Source: Flocculibacter collagenilyticus
GTDB taxonomy: Bacteria > Pseudomonadota > Gammaproteobacteria > Enterobacterales > Alteromonadaceae
Direction: 5' to 3'
Assembly (NCBI RefSeq): GCF_016469335.1
Contig: NZ_CP059888.1
Span: 2,790,001 to 2,854,000, forward strand
DNA length: 64,000 bases
Below are positions 29,660 through 39,864 of this stretch, one piece after another (position 1 is the first letter of the stretch; the number at the start of each line of letters is the position of its first letter). The position numbers and the translations under genes were made by a program. The notes beneath the pieces are model-generated. The model was not told where the DNA came from. It made no database searches and was given only the letters and a program-made list of their open reading frames with translations.

Positions 29660-30718
29660 ATGTTTAAAATTAACAACCGCATCATAGACAGTCATCACTC
29701 TCCTTACGTAATAGCCGAAATGTCGGGAAATCATAATGGAGATATAAATCGAGCGATAGAACTAATTAAAACAGCGAAAGCCTGTGGTGCTGACGCAGTT
29801 AAACTGCAAACCTATACTGCTGATACCATTACTCTTAAGTCGGATAAACCAGATTTTCGAATTTCTGAAGGTTTGTGGCAAGGTCACACCCTTCATGACT
29901 TATACGAATGGGCACATACGCCATGGGAATGGCACAAGACACTATTTGAAAAAGCCAAAGAGTTAAATATCACCATTTTTAGCTCTCCATTCGACTTTAC
30001 TGCTGTTGATTTTTTAGAAGAATTAAATGCACCTGCTTATAAAATTGCCTCGTTTGAAGTGATTGATACTCCGTTAATTGAATATGTTGCGAAAACAGGT
30101 AAGCCAATGATTATGTCTACCGGCATGGCTACCAAAGAAGAAATAGCTGAAGCTCTAGCTGTTGCGCATTCAACAGGCAATAAGCAGATTGCCCTACTTC
30201 ATTGTATCAGTGGTTACCCTACTCCTGTTTCGCAAGCCAATCTTCGAACATTGCTAGATTTAGCTGAGTCGTTTAACGTGCCAGTTGGACTTTCTGATCA
30301 TACAATGGGCACCGTTGCCGCTACGGCATCCGTTGCATTAGGGGCGACAATTGTTGAAAAGCATTTTACGCTATCACGTGAAGACGGTGGACCTGACGCA
30401 GCCTTTTCACTTGAACCAAGCGAGTTAAAGCAGTTATGTGAAAATGTACAACAAAGCTGGCAAGCACTTGGCATCGCTGGATATGAATGTAAACCAGCTG
30501 AGCAGCAAAACCTGCAGTTTCGTCGTTCACTTTATGTAACGAAGTCAGTTAAAAAGGGAGAGTTATTCACGTTAGATAATGTGAAGAGTGTAAGACCGGG
30601 TTACGGTTTAGCGCCAAAACATTTATACGATGTGTTAGGGAAAGCCGCAAAAGTTGACATTGATGCTGTGACAGCACTCACGGATAACTTAGTATCTAAT
30701 TTTGAGAGTAACAAATAA
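29660..30718 (+). CDS. pseI: Pseudaminic acid synthase PseI
   Basis: The 352-residue protein has a NeuB TIM barrel (1-275; AEMSGNHNGDINRAIELI at the start and ADAVKLQTY for substrate binding). A C-terminal SAF/antifreeze-like domain follows (about 285-345; RSLYVTKSVKKGELFTLDNV). It condenses the 2,4-diacetamido-trideoxy hexose with phosphoenolpyruvate to give the nonulosonic acid. It is the last gene of the operon and starts 9 bp after the PseG-PseH gene. It converges on the tRNA-Arg gene. Confidence 0.95.
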   Translation: MFKINNRIIDSHHSPYVIAEMSGNHNGDINRAIELIKTAKACGADAVKLQTYTADTITLKSDKPDFRISEGLWQGHTLHDLYEWAHTPWEWHKTLFEKAKELNITIFSSPFDFTAVDFLEELNAPAYKIASFEVIDTPLIEYVAKTGKPMIMSTGMATKEEIAEALAVAHSTGNKQIALLHCISGYPTPVSQANLRTLLDLAESFNVPVGLSDHTMGTVAATASVALGATIVEKHFTLSREDGGPDAAFSLEPSELKQLCENVQQSWQALGIAGYECKPAEQQNLQFRRSLYVTKSVKKGELFTLDNVKSVRPGYGLAPKHLYDVLGKAAKVDIDAVTALTDNLVSNFESNK

Positions 30719-30728
30719 CCTAATTTGG

Positions 30729-30803
30729 TGGCGGCCCCGACAGGAATCGAACCTGTAACTAAGACTTAGGAGGTCCCTATTATATCCATTTAACTACGGG
30801 GCC
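30729..30803 (-). tRNA. tRNA-Arg (anticodon CCT), CCA encoded
   Basis: On the minus strand the 7-bp acceptor stem GGCCCCG/CGGGGCC, the D-arm AGTTAAATGGATATAAT, the anticodon loop CT-CCT-AA and the T-arm GGTTCGATTCC are all present, with discriminator G and encoded CCA (30729-30731). The D-arm and loop closely match E. coli tRNA-Arg(CCT), which reads the rare AGG codon. Confidence 0.96.
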
Positions 30804-30881
30804 AACGTAGCTTAAAAGTGGTCTTAGTTTAAGCCTATACAATTTGCATTGTAAACTCTTAATTTCAATTAAAGCAGTGAG

Positions 30882-31664
30882 TTATTGAGTCTCATCTGAT
30901 TCTTCTGATTGATTATAGTCTACGACTCTAGGGCCAAGTGATGAAAGTACAAAGTATGGGATGACACTATTGGCTGTGGCGATTACCGTTTTCATTTCTG
31001 TGTGAACCACTCGCGCATTAACCATGACACCGTTTGCACCATAGCTCAGTGTACCCGACAATATATAGTCAATTTTCTGAATATTATCTAACTCTTGATG
31101 AACCCGAGAAAATGCAAAGTCGCCAGACTCGGATAGCTGGATATTACCCATCGTTTTATAATCAACAACTAGTACTCCAAACTGCTGAATTTCATGAATT
31201 AAGCTTTCGGCAAGTTGGTTACCAAGAATATTGGTATTTTTCAAAGTAGGATCCAAATCAACAAATGAGGTAACCGCAACTGAAGAAGTTGCATCCATCA
31301 TTCTTAAATTCTCAACTAGTTTAATCGCCAACTGTTCTGCATATTCATTTAAATACTTATGATGAAAGCTAGGCGAGAACATATGGTTTGTTTCAACCAT
31401 ATATTCATCTGGATTGATTTCAGCGTACTCTTTACCTTCTTGGTAATATGCAGTGTTCTGCGGTCTAGCATACGTAACCGTACTAGATGTACTTGACGAT
31501 TGTGACACCATTGTACTTTCGCTACTACTTACTGTGGCACCACAATAATAGTATTCACCGTCGTCAAATTTGCACACAGTCGGCGTATCCACTACTGGAG
31601 TCACTAAGCACCCCTGTAACAAGCCAACGCTTAATAAAGGCATGATTATGTTAGATAATTTCAC
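30882..31664 (-). CDS. FlgO-family outer-membrane lipoprotein, third gene of operon
   Basis: This 260-residue lipoprotein has a signal peptide ending in a lipobox (LLQGC19). The FlgO-type domain covers about 105-245: SVAVTSFVDLD, then LGNQLAESLIHEIQQFGVLVVDYKT and GDFAFSRVHQEL. In Vibrio, FlgO and FlgP are outer-membrane partners of the flagellar basal body/H-ring. This copy is closest to the second gene of the operon (same FVxLD...LGNQxxES spacing). It has an extra Ser-rich N-terminal linker with cysteines. It probably anchors in the outer membrane. The tRNA-Arg gene follows on the same strand. Confidence 0.85.
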   Translation of the reverse strand: MKLSNIIMPLLSVGLLQGCLVTPVVDTPTVCKFDDGEYYYCGATVSSSESTMVSQSSSTSSTVTYARPQNTAYYQEGKEYAEINPDEYMVETNHMFSPSFHHKYLNEYAEQLAIKLVENLRMMDATSSVAVTSFVDLDPTLKNTNILGNQLAESLIHEIQQFGVLVVDYKTMGNIQLSESGDFAFSRVHQELDNIQKIDYILSGTLSYGANGVMVNARVVHTEMKTVIATANSVIPYFVLSSLGPRVVDYNQSEESDETQ

Positions 31665-31705
31665 AAGCTTTATACCTCAATTGTAATTACCAAATTAGCC
31701 CTGTA

Positions 31706-32497
31706 TTACTCTTCAGACTGTACTAAAGACACGCCATCTTTTGCACTGGTACTGAATAATGCGTTAGCCACGTAGCTTGGAATAAACCCTTGTGCTGAAG
31801 CAACCACCGCTTTGGTATCAATACCAACAATACGCGCATTCACTAAATACCCTGCTTGGTATTTAACAAGTGTGCCAGCCACAACGTACTCGATAGGTAG
31901 TTCAGATTCTAATTCCAAGAAATCACGGCTAAAAATAAAGTCACCTTGAGGAGTAACCCGAATGTAATTGGTGGTTTTAAAATCGATGACCGGTATACCA
32001 AATTTATGGATCTCGTGAATGAAGCTTTCAGATATTTGATTGCCCAGTAACGATGCATGCTGGTAATCACCATCAAGAAACACAAAACTGGTTACGCCTA
32101 ATGGTGTTTTCTCATTGACGAACTGCAAATTTTCCACCATTCGATGCATAATGCCACGAACGTAATGATTAATATTCTTATTCAATGGCGCGCGCATATT
32201 GTGACCTGAAGCTGCCATGGCCATTATTCTATCGCCATTCCCTTGGTAATTTTGCTTATAAGGAATATTTAATTGATTCGTCATTTGAAATTTAGCATTG
32301 GCTGCAGAGCTGGTAGAAGGATTTTGTAAACCAACCACATTTACAGAGTTTGCTTGGTCATGATATCGATCTACATCATGCTTATCCTGCACTATCACTC
32401 TCTTTGGTTGTGAATCGTCTGCTCCAATCCAACGTTCGACGGTGCTGCACCCAGACAATAAGATAATTGCGGGCAATAGCAGGGTTAATTTCTTCAT
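31706..32497 (-). CDS. FlgO-family outer-membrane lipoprotein, second gene of operon
   Basis: The 263-residue lipoprotein has lipobox LLSGC and then a long linker (20-105) with a HNMRAPLNKNINHYVRGIMH segment. The FlgO domain follows: LGVTSFVFLDGDYQHASLLG, ESFIHEIHKFGIPVIDFKT, GDFIFSRDFLELES and VVASAQGFIPSYVANALF. It is a clear paralogue of both flanking genes. It starts 10 bp after the first gene and is followed 41 bp later by the third, so the three are co-transcribed from the sigma-54 promoter near 33168. Confidence 0.86.
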   Translation of the reverse strand: MKKLTLLLPAIILLSGCSTVERWIGADDSQPKRVIVQDKHDVDRYHDQANSVNVVGLQNPSTSSAANAKFQMTNQLNIPYKQNYQGNGDRIMAMAASGHNMRAPLNKNINHYVRGIMHRMVENLQFVNEKTPLGVTSFVFLDGDYQHASLLGNQISESFIHEIHKFGIPVIDFKTTNYIRVTPQGDFIFSRDFLELESELPIEYVVAGTLVKYQAGYLVNARIVGIDTKAVVASAQGFIPSYVANALFSTSAKDGVSLVQSEE

Positions 32498-32507
32498 GTT
32501 TCCTCCG

Positions 32508-33122
32508 TTAGTAAGCTGTGCGGCTTACTACACCATTGCGGCTGATTACCTTTTCCTCAGCCCAAAAAATATTAGCAGGCACAAAGTGTGTTGCTGCTGC
32601 AATCACTTCGCGCGTTTCAATGTTAATCAGTCTAGCGTTAACGACTATACTTCGCTCTTGTTGGGTTAGTGTGCCTGTTAGAAAGTAATCAATGTGCTGC
32701 TGCGCTTGCAAATCAGCCACATTTCTTGACAACATTAAATCACTCGACTTTGTCATCTTAATTATCGGCATCGTTTTATATTCTATAACCGTAAATCCGC
32801 GCTGGGTTGCAGAAGACATTAGCCCTTCTTCCAATTGCAGGCCGACCAAATGTACAGGACTGTTTTTATTGTTCGAATGTGTCAATGTTTCGACAGGTGT
32901 AAAAGTACCGACTGCGATTCTGCCATAGGGTTTAAAGTCTGAAAGCGACATAAATAACTTTTCAGCTAATTGTTCAGTATAGTGATGAATGGAATAGTTG
33001 CTTGAACGAGGCGTGTATTGCTCTCTTGGCAGCTCAGCATTTTCTGAAGACGAAAAAGAAATAGGTAGCGATGAACACCCGGCAATACTTGCCAGTAATA
33101 GGAAAATAAATGACACTTTCAT
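32508..33122 (-). CDS. FlgO-family outer-membrane lipoprotein, first gene of operon
   Basis: The shortest paralogue (204 residues) has lipobox ASIAGC16. The domain covers about 40-195: YTEQLAEKLFMSLSDFKPYG, RIAVGTFTPVETL, LGLQLEEGL-like VGLQLEEGL, FTVIEYKTMPIIKMTKSSD, LMLSRNVADLQ and ETREVIAAATHFVPANIFW. It is first in the operon, 38 bp behind a near-perfect sigma-54 promoter. By family it should sit in the outer membrane near the flagellar rings. Which of the three equals the characterised FlgO cannot be decided from sequence. Confidence 0.85.
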   Translation of the reverse strand: MKVSFIFLLLASIAGCSSLPISFSSSENAELPREQYTPRSSNYSIHHYTEQLAEKLFMSLSDFKPYGRIAVGTFTPVETLTHSNNKNSPVHLVGLQLEEGLMSSATQRGFTVIEYKTMPIIKMTKSSDLMLSRNVADLQAQQHIDYFLTGTLTQQERSIVVNARLINIETREVIAAATHFVPANIFWAEEKVISRNGVVSRTAY

Positions 33123-33159
33123 TTTTCAATACCGTTAAATTACAACATACAAATTTAAC

Positions 33160-33176
33160 AGCAATAACAGTGCCAA
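33160..33176 (-). promoter_or_regulatory. Sigma-54 promoter of the FlgO-family operon
   Basis: On the minus strand TTGGCACTGTTATTGCT is a full match to the -24/-12 consensus (TGGCAC-N5-TTGC). It lies about 38 bp upstream of the first gene. Confidence 0.9.
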
Positions 33177-33195
33177 CTTATATTTTTAAAGGGCA

Positions 33196-33227
33196 GGAAA
33201 CGCAGCATGCTTAATGCTACGATTTCC
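33196..33227 (-). terminator. Hairpin between galU and the FlgO operon
   Basis: GGAAA, CG and AGCAT pair with ATGCT, CG and TTTCC around a 5-base loop, with single mismatches or bulges. It lies 16 bp after the galU stop and has no strong T-run. Confidence 0.42.
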
Positions 33228-33242
33228 AGTCATTAATTGTGG

Positions 33243-34154
33243 TTAGCTTTTTACCTGTGTTAGCTTGGCCTGTGCCAGCTCCGACAAGTATTCACCAAAC
33301 TCCTCTTTTAATTCGCTGTGTCTTAACGCGTATTCAACGTTTGCTTTCATATAGCCTAGCTTGCTACCACAATCATGGCTTTTTCCTTTCATATAATACG
33401 CTTGTACCGGATCTTGTTCTAATAGCATGTCAATAGCATCGGTTAGCTGTATTTCGTCACCTGCACCAGGTGGCGTTTTTTGTAACAAAGGCCAAATTTT
33501 TTCACTTAACACATATCGGCCAACAACGGCCAAATCACTTGGCGCTTCGTCTAATGAGGGCTTTTCTACCACTTTCTTGATATTGGTTGAGTCACCCGGC
33601 GCTAATTGATCGCCATTAATATCAACAATACCAAACTTATTCACGTCTTGATGAGCCACCTGCTCTACCATAATTTGGCTGTGCTGATCTTCGTTGTAGC
33701 GCGCCATCATTTCTGCAAGGTTTTCTTTAGATAAGTCACTGTGATACTCGTCAATCAATACGTCAGGTAATAACACTGCAAAAGCATGGTCGCGAATGAT
33801 AGGATACGCACACATGATTGCATGCCCTAACCCCTTTGCTTCACCTTGACGGATGCTAATGACTGTCACATCTTTCGGGCAAATCGCTTGCACTTCTTCT
33901 AAAAGTTGGCGCTTAACGCGTTTTTCTAGCGTAGCTTCTAATTCAAAGCTTTTATCAAAGTGGTTTGCAACTGAATTCTTACTTGAATGAGTCACCAGCA
34001 CAATTTCTTTTATTCCTGCAGCAATGGCTTCATTAACCACATGCTGGATAAGCGGCTTATCAACGACTGGTAACATCTCTTTAGGGATTGCTTTGGTGGC
34101 AGGTAACATTCTAGTACCAAGTCCAGCCACAGGGATTACTGCTTTCATTGTCAT
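33243..34154 (-). CDS. galU: UTP-glucose-1-phosphate uridylyltransferase GalU
   Basis: The product has 303 residues with the nucleotidyltransferase signature [19 protein letters not shown] near the start, followed by [11 protein letters not shown] and the [11 protein letters not shown] and GGGDEI-like [12 protein letters not shown] substrate blocks. It makes UDP-glucose from glucose-1-phosphate and UTP for envelope polysaccharides and lipopolysaccharide core. Start at the first ATG with AGGA 7 bp upstream. It lies 11 bp after thyA on the same strand and may be co-transcribed with it. Confidence 0.96.
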   Translation of the reverse strand: MTMKAVIPVAGLGTRMLPATKAIPKEMLPVVDKPLIQHVVNEAIAAGIKEIVLVTHSSKNSVANHFDKSFELEATLEKRVKRQLLEEVQAICPKDVTVISIRQGEAKGLGHAIMCAYPIIRDHAFAVLLPDVLIDEYHSDLSKENLAEMMARYNEDQHSQIMVEQVAHQDVNKFGIVDINGDQLAPGDSTNIKKVVEKPSLDEAPSDLAVVGRYVLSEKIWPLLQKTPPGAGDEIQLTDAIDMLLEQDPVQAYYMKGKSHDCGSKLGYMKANVEYALRHSELKEEFGEYLSELAQAKLTQVKS

Positions 34155-34165
34155 GGATTATTCCT

Positions 34166-34999
34166 TTAAATTGCTATTGGCGCTTTAATATGCGGATGAG
34201 ATTGGTAATCAATCAACTCAAAATCATCAAAGTTGAATTCTAAGATATGTTTTACTTGAGGGCTTATTTTCATTTTTGGTAATGGGTGCGGTGTGCGCCC
34301 TAACTGCTCATTTGCCTGTTCTAAGTGATTACTATACAAATGTGCATCACCTAAAGTATGAACAAATTCGCCTAACTCTAAATCACATACCTGCGCTATC
34401 ATCATAGTAAGCAACGCATAGCTTGCAATATTAAATGGAACACCTAAAAAGATGTCAGCACTGCGCTGATAAAGCTGGCAAGACAACTTATTGTTACTTA
34501 CATAAAACTGAAATAGGGTATGACAAGGAGGTAGCGCCTGCTTACCATTGGCCGCATTTTCTTTTGGAGACTTAGATGAGTCAGGCAGTACACTCGGGTT
34601 CCACGCACTTACAATTAAGCGCCTTGAATCCGGGTTAGCTTTAATTTGCTCAATTACTTCGGTTATTTGGTCAATTGACGTTCCATCACCGGCATCCCAG
34701 CTACGCCACTGCTTACCATAAACAGGGCCAAGCTCGCCATCATCCGTTGCCCACTCATTCCATATTGATACGCCATTCTCATTTAAGTAGGCAATATTCG
34801 TTTCGCCTTTTAAGAACCATAGCAGTTCATGGATAATCGAGCGCAAATGACACTTTTTTGTTGTCACTAACGGAAAACCATCGGCTAAATTAAATCGCAT
34901 TTGATAACCAAATACACTGCGAGTGCCGGTACCAGTTCGATCTTCTTTCTTGTCACCGTTGTCGATAACATGCTGCATTAACTCTAAGTATTGCTTCAT
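34166..34999 (-). CDS. thyA: Thymidylate synthase ThyA
   Basis: The product has 277 residues, slightly longer than the E. coli enzyme because of a Ser/Lys/Asn-rich insertion at about 140-155. Catalytic C159 is in [14 protein letters not shown]21 and the [10 protein letters not shown] phosphate-binding block are present, as are the folate- and dUMP-binding segments near the C-terminus. It methylates dUMP to dTMP with methylene-tetrahydrofolate. It is part of the conserved rppH-ptsP-lgt-thyA order. Confidence 0.97.
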   Translation of the reverse strand: MKQYLELMQHVIDNGDKKEDRTGTGTRSVFGYQMRFNLADGFPLVTTKKCHLRSIIHELLWFLKGETNIAYLNENGVSIWNEWATDDGELGPVYGKQWRSWDAGDGTSIDQITEVIEQIKANPDSRRLIVSAWNPSVLPDSSKSPKENAANGKQALPPCHTLFQFYVSNNKLSCQLYQRSADIFLGVPFNIASYALLTMMIAQVCDLELGEFVHTLGDAHLYSNHLEQANEQLGRTPHPLPKMKISPQVKHILEFNFDDFELIDYQSHPHIKAPIAI

Positions 35000-35053
35000 A
35001 CTAACATCTACTATTTATTTAACTTTTTACAAATTACTTACTTGGACGTTTAC

Positions 35054-35851
35054 TTAAACAGAAACAGGTTTATTACTATTTCTATAGCCATTAATTATCA
35101 GTGCTAGTCCAACTATAACCATTGGTAACGACAATAATTGTCCCATCGACACCCAACCACTAAATAACCCTAGGTGAGCATCAGGCTCTCGGAAAAACTC
35201 AATAATGAAGCGGAAACTACCATATCCCACTAAAAACAATCCACCCACAGTACCTGCAGGTCGGTCTTTTTTAGCAAAAAGATAAACAATTATAAACAGC
35301 ACCACACCTTCTAATAAAAATTCATAAAGCTGCGACGGATGTCGTGGTAATGGCCCAGCCCCAGGAAAAATAAATGCCCATGGCACGTCGGTTGTTCTTC
35401 CCCAAAGTTCAGCATTGATAAAGTTGCCTAAACGGCCAGCGCCTAACCCAATAGGGATCAGTGGCGCAACAAAGTCACCAATTTCAAGAAATCGCTTTTT
35501 CTCTTTTCTTGCAAAAATATATATTGCGGTTATGACGCCTAACAATCCACCGTGGAAAGACATTCCGCCTTCCCATACTTTGAGAAGATATAACGGTTCT
35601 TGCAGAAAATATTCAAACTGATAAAACAGAACATAACCGATACGCCCCCCCAAAATAACGCCCAAAAAGCCAAAAAATAATAAATCAGAGACTTGCTCTT
35701 TGGTCCATTCATTTTGGGATTTTTCAGCCGCTTTATTAGCTAAAAATAAGGCCGCTGCAAAGCCTACCAAATACATTAATCCGTACCAACGAACAGCAAG
35801 AGGACCAATTTCAAAAATAATGGGATCTATTTGTGGAAAAGCTAACGCCAT
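35054..35851 (-). CDS. lgt: Prolipoprotein diacylglyceryl transferase Lgt
   Basis: This 265-residue, seven-pass inner-membrane enzyme carries the Lgt signature [16 protein letters not shown], with R140 matching the essential E. coli R143 and H100 (GGMSFHGGL) matching H103. It adds diacylglycerol to the lipobox cysteine of prolipoproteins, such as the several lipoproteins in this window. It lies between thyA and a TSUP permease. Confidence 0.97.
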   Translation of the reverse strand: MALAFPQIDPIIFEIGPLAVRWYGLMYLVGFAAALFLANKAAEKSQNEWTKEQVSDLLFFGFLGVILGGRIGYVLFYQFEYFLQEPLYLLKVWEGGMSFHGGLLGVITAIYIFARKEKKRFLEIGDFVAPLIPIGLGAGRLGNFINAELWGRTTDVPWAFIFPGAGPLPRHPSQLYEFLLEGVVLFIIVYLFAKKDRPAGTVGGLFLVGYGSFRFIIEFFREPDAHLGLFSGWVSMGQLLSLPMVIVGLALIINGYRNSNKPVSV

Positions 35852-35865
35852 GTAAACAATAACTC

Positions 35866-36672
35866 CTAACTAAAAATCATCTTCAGCGCGATAATACTCA
35901 GTAACACCGCAAAAATTCGTTTTAATTTCTTAATTGGCATCGTTTGTACCAATCTTGCACCGATCGGTGCAGTTAACATTGAAGTTATAATAACTCCAAA
36001 TACCGCAGGTAAGAATACATACCCCAAATAACCTGTTTGCCAGTTAGTTTGCTCCCAGCCACTATAAATAAATCCAGCTGAACCAAATATTGCAATAGCA
36101 AACCCGCACGCTGCAGCAGCGCCAATGGCTCGACGAATGTCTACGCCAAAATAATTCAACGTTGGGACAATTAGCGCACCACCGCCAATCCCCACCAATG
36201 AACTCATACCGCCCAGCACGGTACCTATTAATACTATTACAGGGCCTGGCGGCAATGTTTTATCTGTATGAATAACTGTTTTGCTTGTTGCCATTCTAAT
36301 TGCGATAAACACAACCGCAACAGCAAAAATATTTTTAAGCCACTCTGCATTAACCTGACTGGCAAACACACCAACCAATGCAGCTCCGAGAGCCACGCCA
36401 GACATTATCCACGGGGCAAATTCCCAAGGAACATTATCTTTACGATGATGTGCTAAACAAGAGGAGTATGAAGTAAAAATAATCGTAGCTAGCGAAGTGG
36501 CAATTGCAACAACCACCGCTTTTTCTGGCGTTGCTATCTCAAAATAAGGTAAAAGAAACATAAGAAAAGGGACCACCAACAGCCCGCCACCAATACCTAA
36601 TAAACCTGCTAAGACGCCTACTAGACCACCAAGACAGGCACACAGTAGAAAAACATACAGCATTTCTAACAT
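35866..36672 (-). CDS. TSUP-family (TauE/SafE) membrane permease
   Basis: The product has 268 residues with about eight membrane helices. The duplicated TSUP signatures are [20 protein letters not shown] near the N-terminus and [20 protein letters not shown] in the second half. It resembles the sulfite or organosulfonate exporter group, with unknown substrate. It is inserted between ptsP and lgt, 14 bp from lgt, in an operon order where relatives often keep such a gene. It is only distantly related to the YfcA-like permease at the window start. Confidence 0.9.
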   Translation of the reverse strand: MLEMLYVFLLCACLGGLVGVLAGLLGIGGGLLVVPFLMFLLPYFEIATPEKAVVVAIATSLATIIFTSYSSCLAHHRKDNVPWEFAPWIMSGVALGAALVGVFASQVNAEWLKNIFAVAVVFIAIRMATSKTVIHTDKTLPPGPVIVLIGTVLGGMSSLVGIGGGALIVPTLNYFGVDIRRAIGAAAACGFAIAIFGSAGFIYSGWEQTNWQTGYLGYVFLPAVFGVIITSMLTAPIGARLVQTMPIKKLKRIFAVLLSIIALKMIFS

Positions 36673-36892
36673 TAGTATTGATCTCTTATTAGTATGAGTA
36701 ATTACAAGCTGTCAAACTGGTAATTGAATATTATGCACAATCCTTCATTACTCGCCCTGTTGGTGAGCACACTTTAAAAGATTATTACTTATCGCCTTTA
36801 AATTTTACGGCGGCTATTGTAGCAAGTCTGACTGTGAAAGATACAATCAATTTTAAGGTCACAAAAATGATTAACTGGTAAATGATAGAGTA

Positions 36893-39184
36893 TTAACCAC
36901 CTGCATGAATAAGGTGCGACATTTTATGTGCTCGTAGTACTTTATCCATAATAGCTTTAACGTTATGTGCTGAAGATGCATTTAAACATTGATCAAGTAT
37001 ATCTGTCATCGTACTAACGCTAATGTGCCTTAAGACGTATTTAACTTTAAGTAAATTTTGCGGGTTCATACTCAAGTCTCGATATCCCATTGCAAGTAAT
37101 AAGATTGCACCACGAGGTTCTCCTGCAAGCTCGCCACAAACACTCACAGGCGTGTGCAAATTCGCTGATTGGTTTGCAATTTTCGCTAACACCCGTAACA
37201 CCGCGGGATGGAATGAGTCATATAACGATGCAACCCGAGCATTATTTCTGTCTACCGCGAGTAAATATTGGGTCAAGTCGTTGCTGCCTACTGAAAAGAA
37301 GTCGACTCTTTGGGCTAGTTCCTGTAATTGAAAGACTGCTGCAGGCACCTCTAACATCACGCCTATACTCGGCTTGTTAATGTCTTTAACGTTATGTTGG
37401 GCTTTATACTCTTCATTTACCTCAAAGTAAGCTTGCTTAATGAAGCGTAGAGCTTCATCTACTTCTCCTACATCAGCCACCATGGGTAGCATCAGTTTAA
37501 GGTTACCTTTTCCTATATTTGCTTTTATCAACGCCCTGATCTGCACTAAAAAGATTTCTGGATGATCGAGTGTCACTCTAATCCCACGCCATCCAAGAAA
37601 TGGATTATCCTCAACGATAGGGAAATAAGGGAGTGACTTATCACCACCAATATCTAAGGTGCGGATTGTTACAGGGTCGTTTGGATACAACTCTAAGGCG
37701 CGGCGATACAGCGTTGCTTGCTCCGTTTCCGAAGGGAAGTACTCTTTCAACATGAAAGGCAACTCAGTACGATACAAGCCAATACCTGCAGCATGAAGGT
37801 GAAGGCCATGTTCAGCTTCAAGCCCTAAGCCACTGTTAAGTAAAAGAGAGAAGGCTACATTATCGAGAGTGTTTGATGGTAAGTGTACTTCTTCAAGTAA
37901 CTGCGTTTGCATCATCGCTTCTTCATCAAGTAGCTTTTGATACTCACCGATTACCGCGTCAGGTGGTGAAACTAAAACAAAGCCGTTATAGCCATCAACT
38001 GCCAGTGTTTTACCCTCAATGTCCATTAAAGGTAACTCTTCTACGCCAAGCACAGCAGGGATCCCCATACCACGCGCCATAATAGCGGCATGTGAATTGG
38101 TTGAGCCTTTTACAGAAACAATGGCTTTTAAGTTCTTACGAGGGATGTCGGCTAGCATTGACGCTGTCACTTCATTTGCGATTAAGATAACGTCTTCAGC
38201 TACTTTTAGGTGCTCTTCTGTATGATGATGCTTTTTTTGTAGGTTTTTTAGTACTTGGCACCCTAAATCCCACACATCTGTCGCCCGCTGCCTTATGTAA
38301 TCATCTTCCATTGAAGAAAACTGATCAATAAACTTATTCACGACAATTTTTAACGCACTCATTGCACACCAGCCCATTTTAATGTGTGCAATAACTTCTT
38401 TCCCAATACTGGCAGAGTCAAGCATTTGCTGATATATCTCAAAAATATTCAGCGCATCAGAGGGTAAGTGCTCCGACAATTTTCGTGACATTTCTTCAAA
38501 GTCATTACGAGTTAATTCAACAGCCTTATAAAAACACTCAATTTCTTCGTCAATGTTGTCTATTTTACTTAACGAGATGCTATCAAAGTCCACCAGCGGC
38601 GAATAAATGACGGCCTGCCCCATTGCTACACCAGCAGCACCCGCCACAGCTTTTAAATGAATTGCTTGATGAGTAGATTGTTTGGGGGCAGAAAAGTGGT
38701 GTTTCTTGGTTTCAACGTGAGCAAGTACAGATGCAATTTGTGCAGATAATGTAACTAGAAAAGCCTCTTCATCTTCACTAAATACACGCGCTTCTGATTG
38801 TTGTAAGGTAATAACACCCAACACTTTTTTATGATGGATAATTGGCACGCCTAAAAACGCACGATATTGCTCTTCGTGCGCTTCGGGATCAGCTTTAAAC
38901 CGCTCATGTGAGGATGCATCGGCTAGATTTATAGGTTCTTCTCGTTGACCAACCCAGCCTATAACACCTTCAGCAAAACCAACGGTAAGCCGGCCAACCG
39001 CATCCGGGCTTAAACCATCAGTGGCCATCAGCATAAAGTGCTGCTGGCTATTATCAGCTAAAAAAACTGAACAGCACTCAGTCGCCATGGCTTGCCTAGT
39101 CATGCAAACCATTTTCTCTAATGCTGTATTAAGTTCAGGTTCTCTATTTACTTCCTGAACGATTCTTCGCAAAGTTGTAAGCAT
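36893..39184 (-). CDS. ptsP: PEP-protein phosphotransferase PtsP (enzyme I-Ntr)
   Basis: The product has 763 residues. A GAF domain (about 1-160) precedes a full enzyme I module: N-terminal helical part and swivelling domain with active H365 (GSTNSHAAIMARGMGIPA), then the PEP-binding barrel (RTLDIGGDK, GIRVTLDHPEIF, SVGSNDLTQYLLAVDR and C-terminal VCGELAGEP). It starts the nitrogen PTS phosphorelay from PEP to NPr and EIIA-Ntr. The GAF domain senses small molecules such as glutamine. It follows rppH by about 65 bp. Confidence 0.96.
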   Translation of the reverse strand: MLTTLRRIVQEVNREPELNTALEKMVCMTRQAMATECCSVFLADNSQQHFMLMATDGLSPDAVGRLTVGFAEGVIGWVGQREEPINLADASSHERFKADPEAHEEQYRAFLGVPIIHHKKVLGVITLQQSEARVFSEDEEAFLVTLSAQIASVLAHVETKKHHFSAPKQSTHQAIHLKAVAGAAGVAMGQAVIYSPLVDFDSISLSKIDNIDEEIECFYKAVELTRNDFEEMSRKLSEHLPSDALNIFEIYQQMLDSASIGKEVIAHIKMGWCAMSALKIVVNKFIDQFSSMEDDYIRQRATDVWDLGCQVLKNLQKKHHHTEEHLKVAEDVILIANEVTASMLADIPRKNLKAIVSVKGSTNSHAAIMARGMGIPAVLGVEELPLMDIEGKTLAVDGYNGFVLVSPPDAVIGEYQKLLDEEAMMQTQLLEEVHLPSNTLDNVAFSLLLNSGLGLEAEHGLHLHAAGIGLYRTELPFMLKEYFPSETEQATLYRRALELYPNDPVTIRTLDIGGDKSLPYFPIVEDNPFLGWRGIRVTLDHPEIFLVQIRALIKANIGKGNLKLMLPMVADVGEVDEALRFIKQAYFEVNEEYKAQHNVKDINKPSIGVMLEVPAAVFQLQELAQRVDFFSVGSNDLTQYLLAVDRNNARVASLYDSFHPAVLRVLAKIANQSANLHTPVSVCGELAGEPRGAILLLAMGYRDLSMNPQNLLKVKYVLRHISVSTMTDILDQCLNASSAHNVKAIMDKVLRAHKMSHLIHAGG

Positions 39185-39248
39185 AATAGATATTAAAGCA
39201 ACACACGCTCTCGTTAGCTACCAAGCTGTTCGTGTTACAACATTTGCT

Positions 39249-39755
39249 TTATCGTTTAAATCTCTTTCCTTCTTTCTTTTGAAATGGCAATGCAATCGGT
39301 GCAAATTCTTTCATGACTTTACGGTAAACATCTCGCTTAAATGAAACCACTTGTCTTACAGGATACCAATAACTTACCCAGCGCCAATCATCAAACTCTG
39401 GATGGCTAGTATCCAACAAATTTACGTCACTGTCTTTACAGGTAAGTCGTAATAAAAACCACTTTTGTTTTTGACCTATACAAACAGGACTGCTGTCTCT
39501 TCTTATTAAGCGTTTTGGTAACTTATATCGAAGCCAATGCTTGGTTGTGCAAAGTATTTCAACATCATCTCGATTTAAGCCCACCTCTTCTTTAAGCTCG
39601 CGATACATGGTTTGCTCAGGCGTTTCATCTTTATCTATCCCACCTTGTGGAAACTGCCAAGAGTGCTGACCAAACCGACGAGCCCAAAAAACTTGTCCAT
39701 GATTATTGCAGATTACAATGCCGACATTCGCTCTGAAGCCTTCGGCATCTATCAC
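39249..39755 (-). CDS. rppH: RNA pyrophosphohydrolase RppH
   Basis: The start is placed at a GTG at 39755: it gives M-I-D-A-E-G, matching the E. coli start, and has AGGA 7 bp upstream. A TTG five codons earlier opens a longer frame. The 168-residue protein has a complete Nudix box, G-x5-E-x7-REL-x-EE-x-GL, within [20 protein letters not shown]. It removes pyrophosphate from mRNA 5' ends and so triggers RNase E decay. It is the first gene of the leftward ptsP group and diverges from mutH across a DnaA-box cluster. Confidence 0.95.
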   Translation of the reverse strand: MIDAEGFRANVGIVICNNHGQVFWARRFGQHSWQFPQGGIDKDETPEQTMYRELKEEVGLNRDDVEILCTTKHWLRYKLPKRLIRRDSSPVCIGQKQKWFLLRLTCKDSDVNLLDTSHPEFDDWRWVSYWYPVRQVVSFKRDVYRKVMKEFAPIALPFQKKEGKRFKR

Positions 39756-39864
39756 GTTAAATCCTAGCAAAACAATCTTTAATGGTAAGATTCAACCATA
39801 TTCGCTTAGTTTGAGCAACGACAATTTTCTGTATGAATACTTTATACTCAGGTACAACCTTAGA

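Noticed and set aside
29656-29662. Authentic frameshift at the C10 tract
   Set aside because: The frame as given reads through to a normal stop before pseI, so the gene is intact here; only the possibility of slippage is reported.
30729-30803. tRNA-Arg as attachment site of a genomic island carrying the pse genes
   Set aside because: No integrase gene and no direct repeat of the tRNA 3' end is seen in the window.
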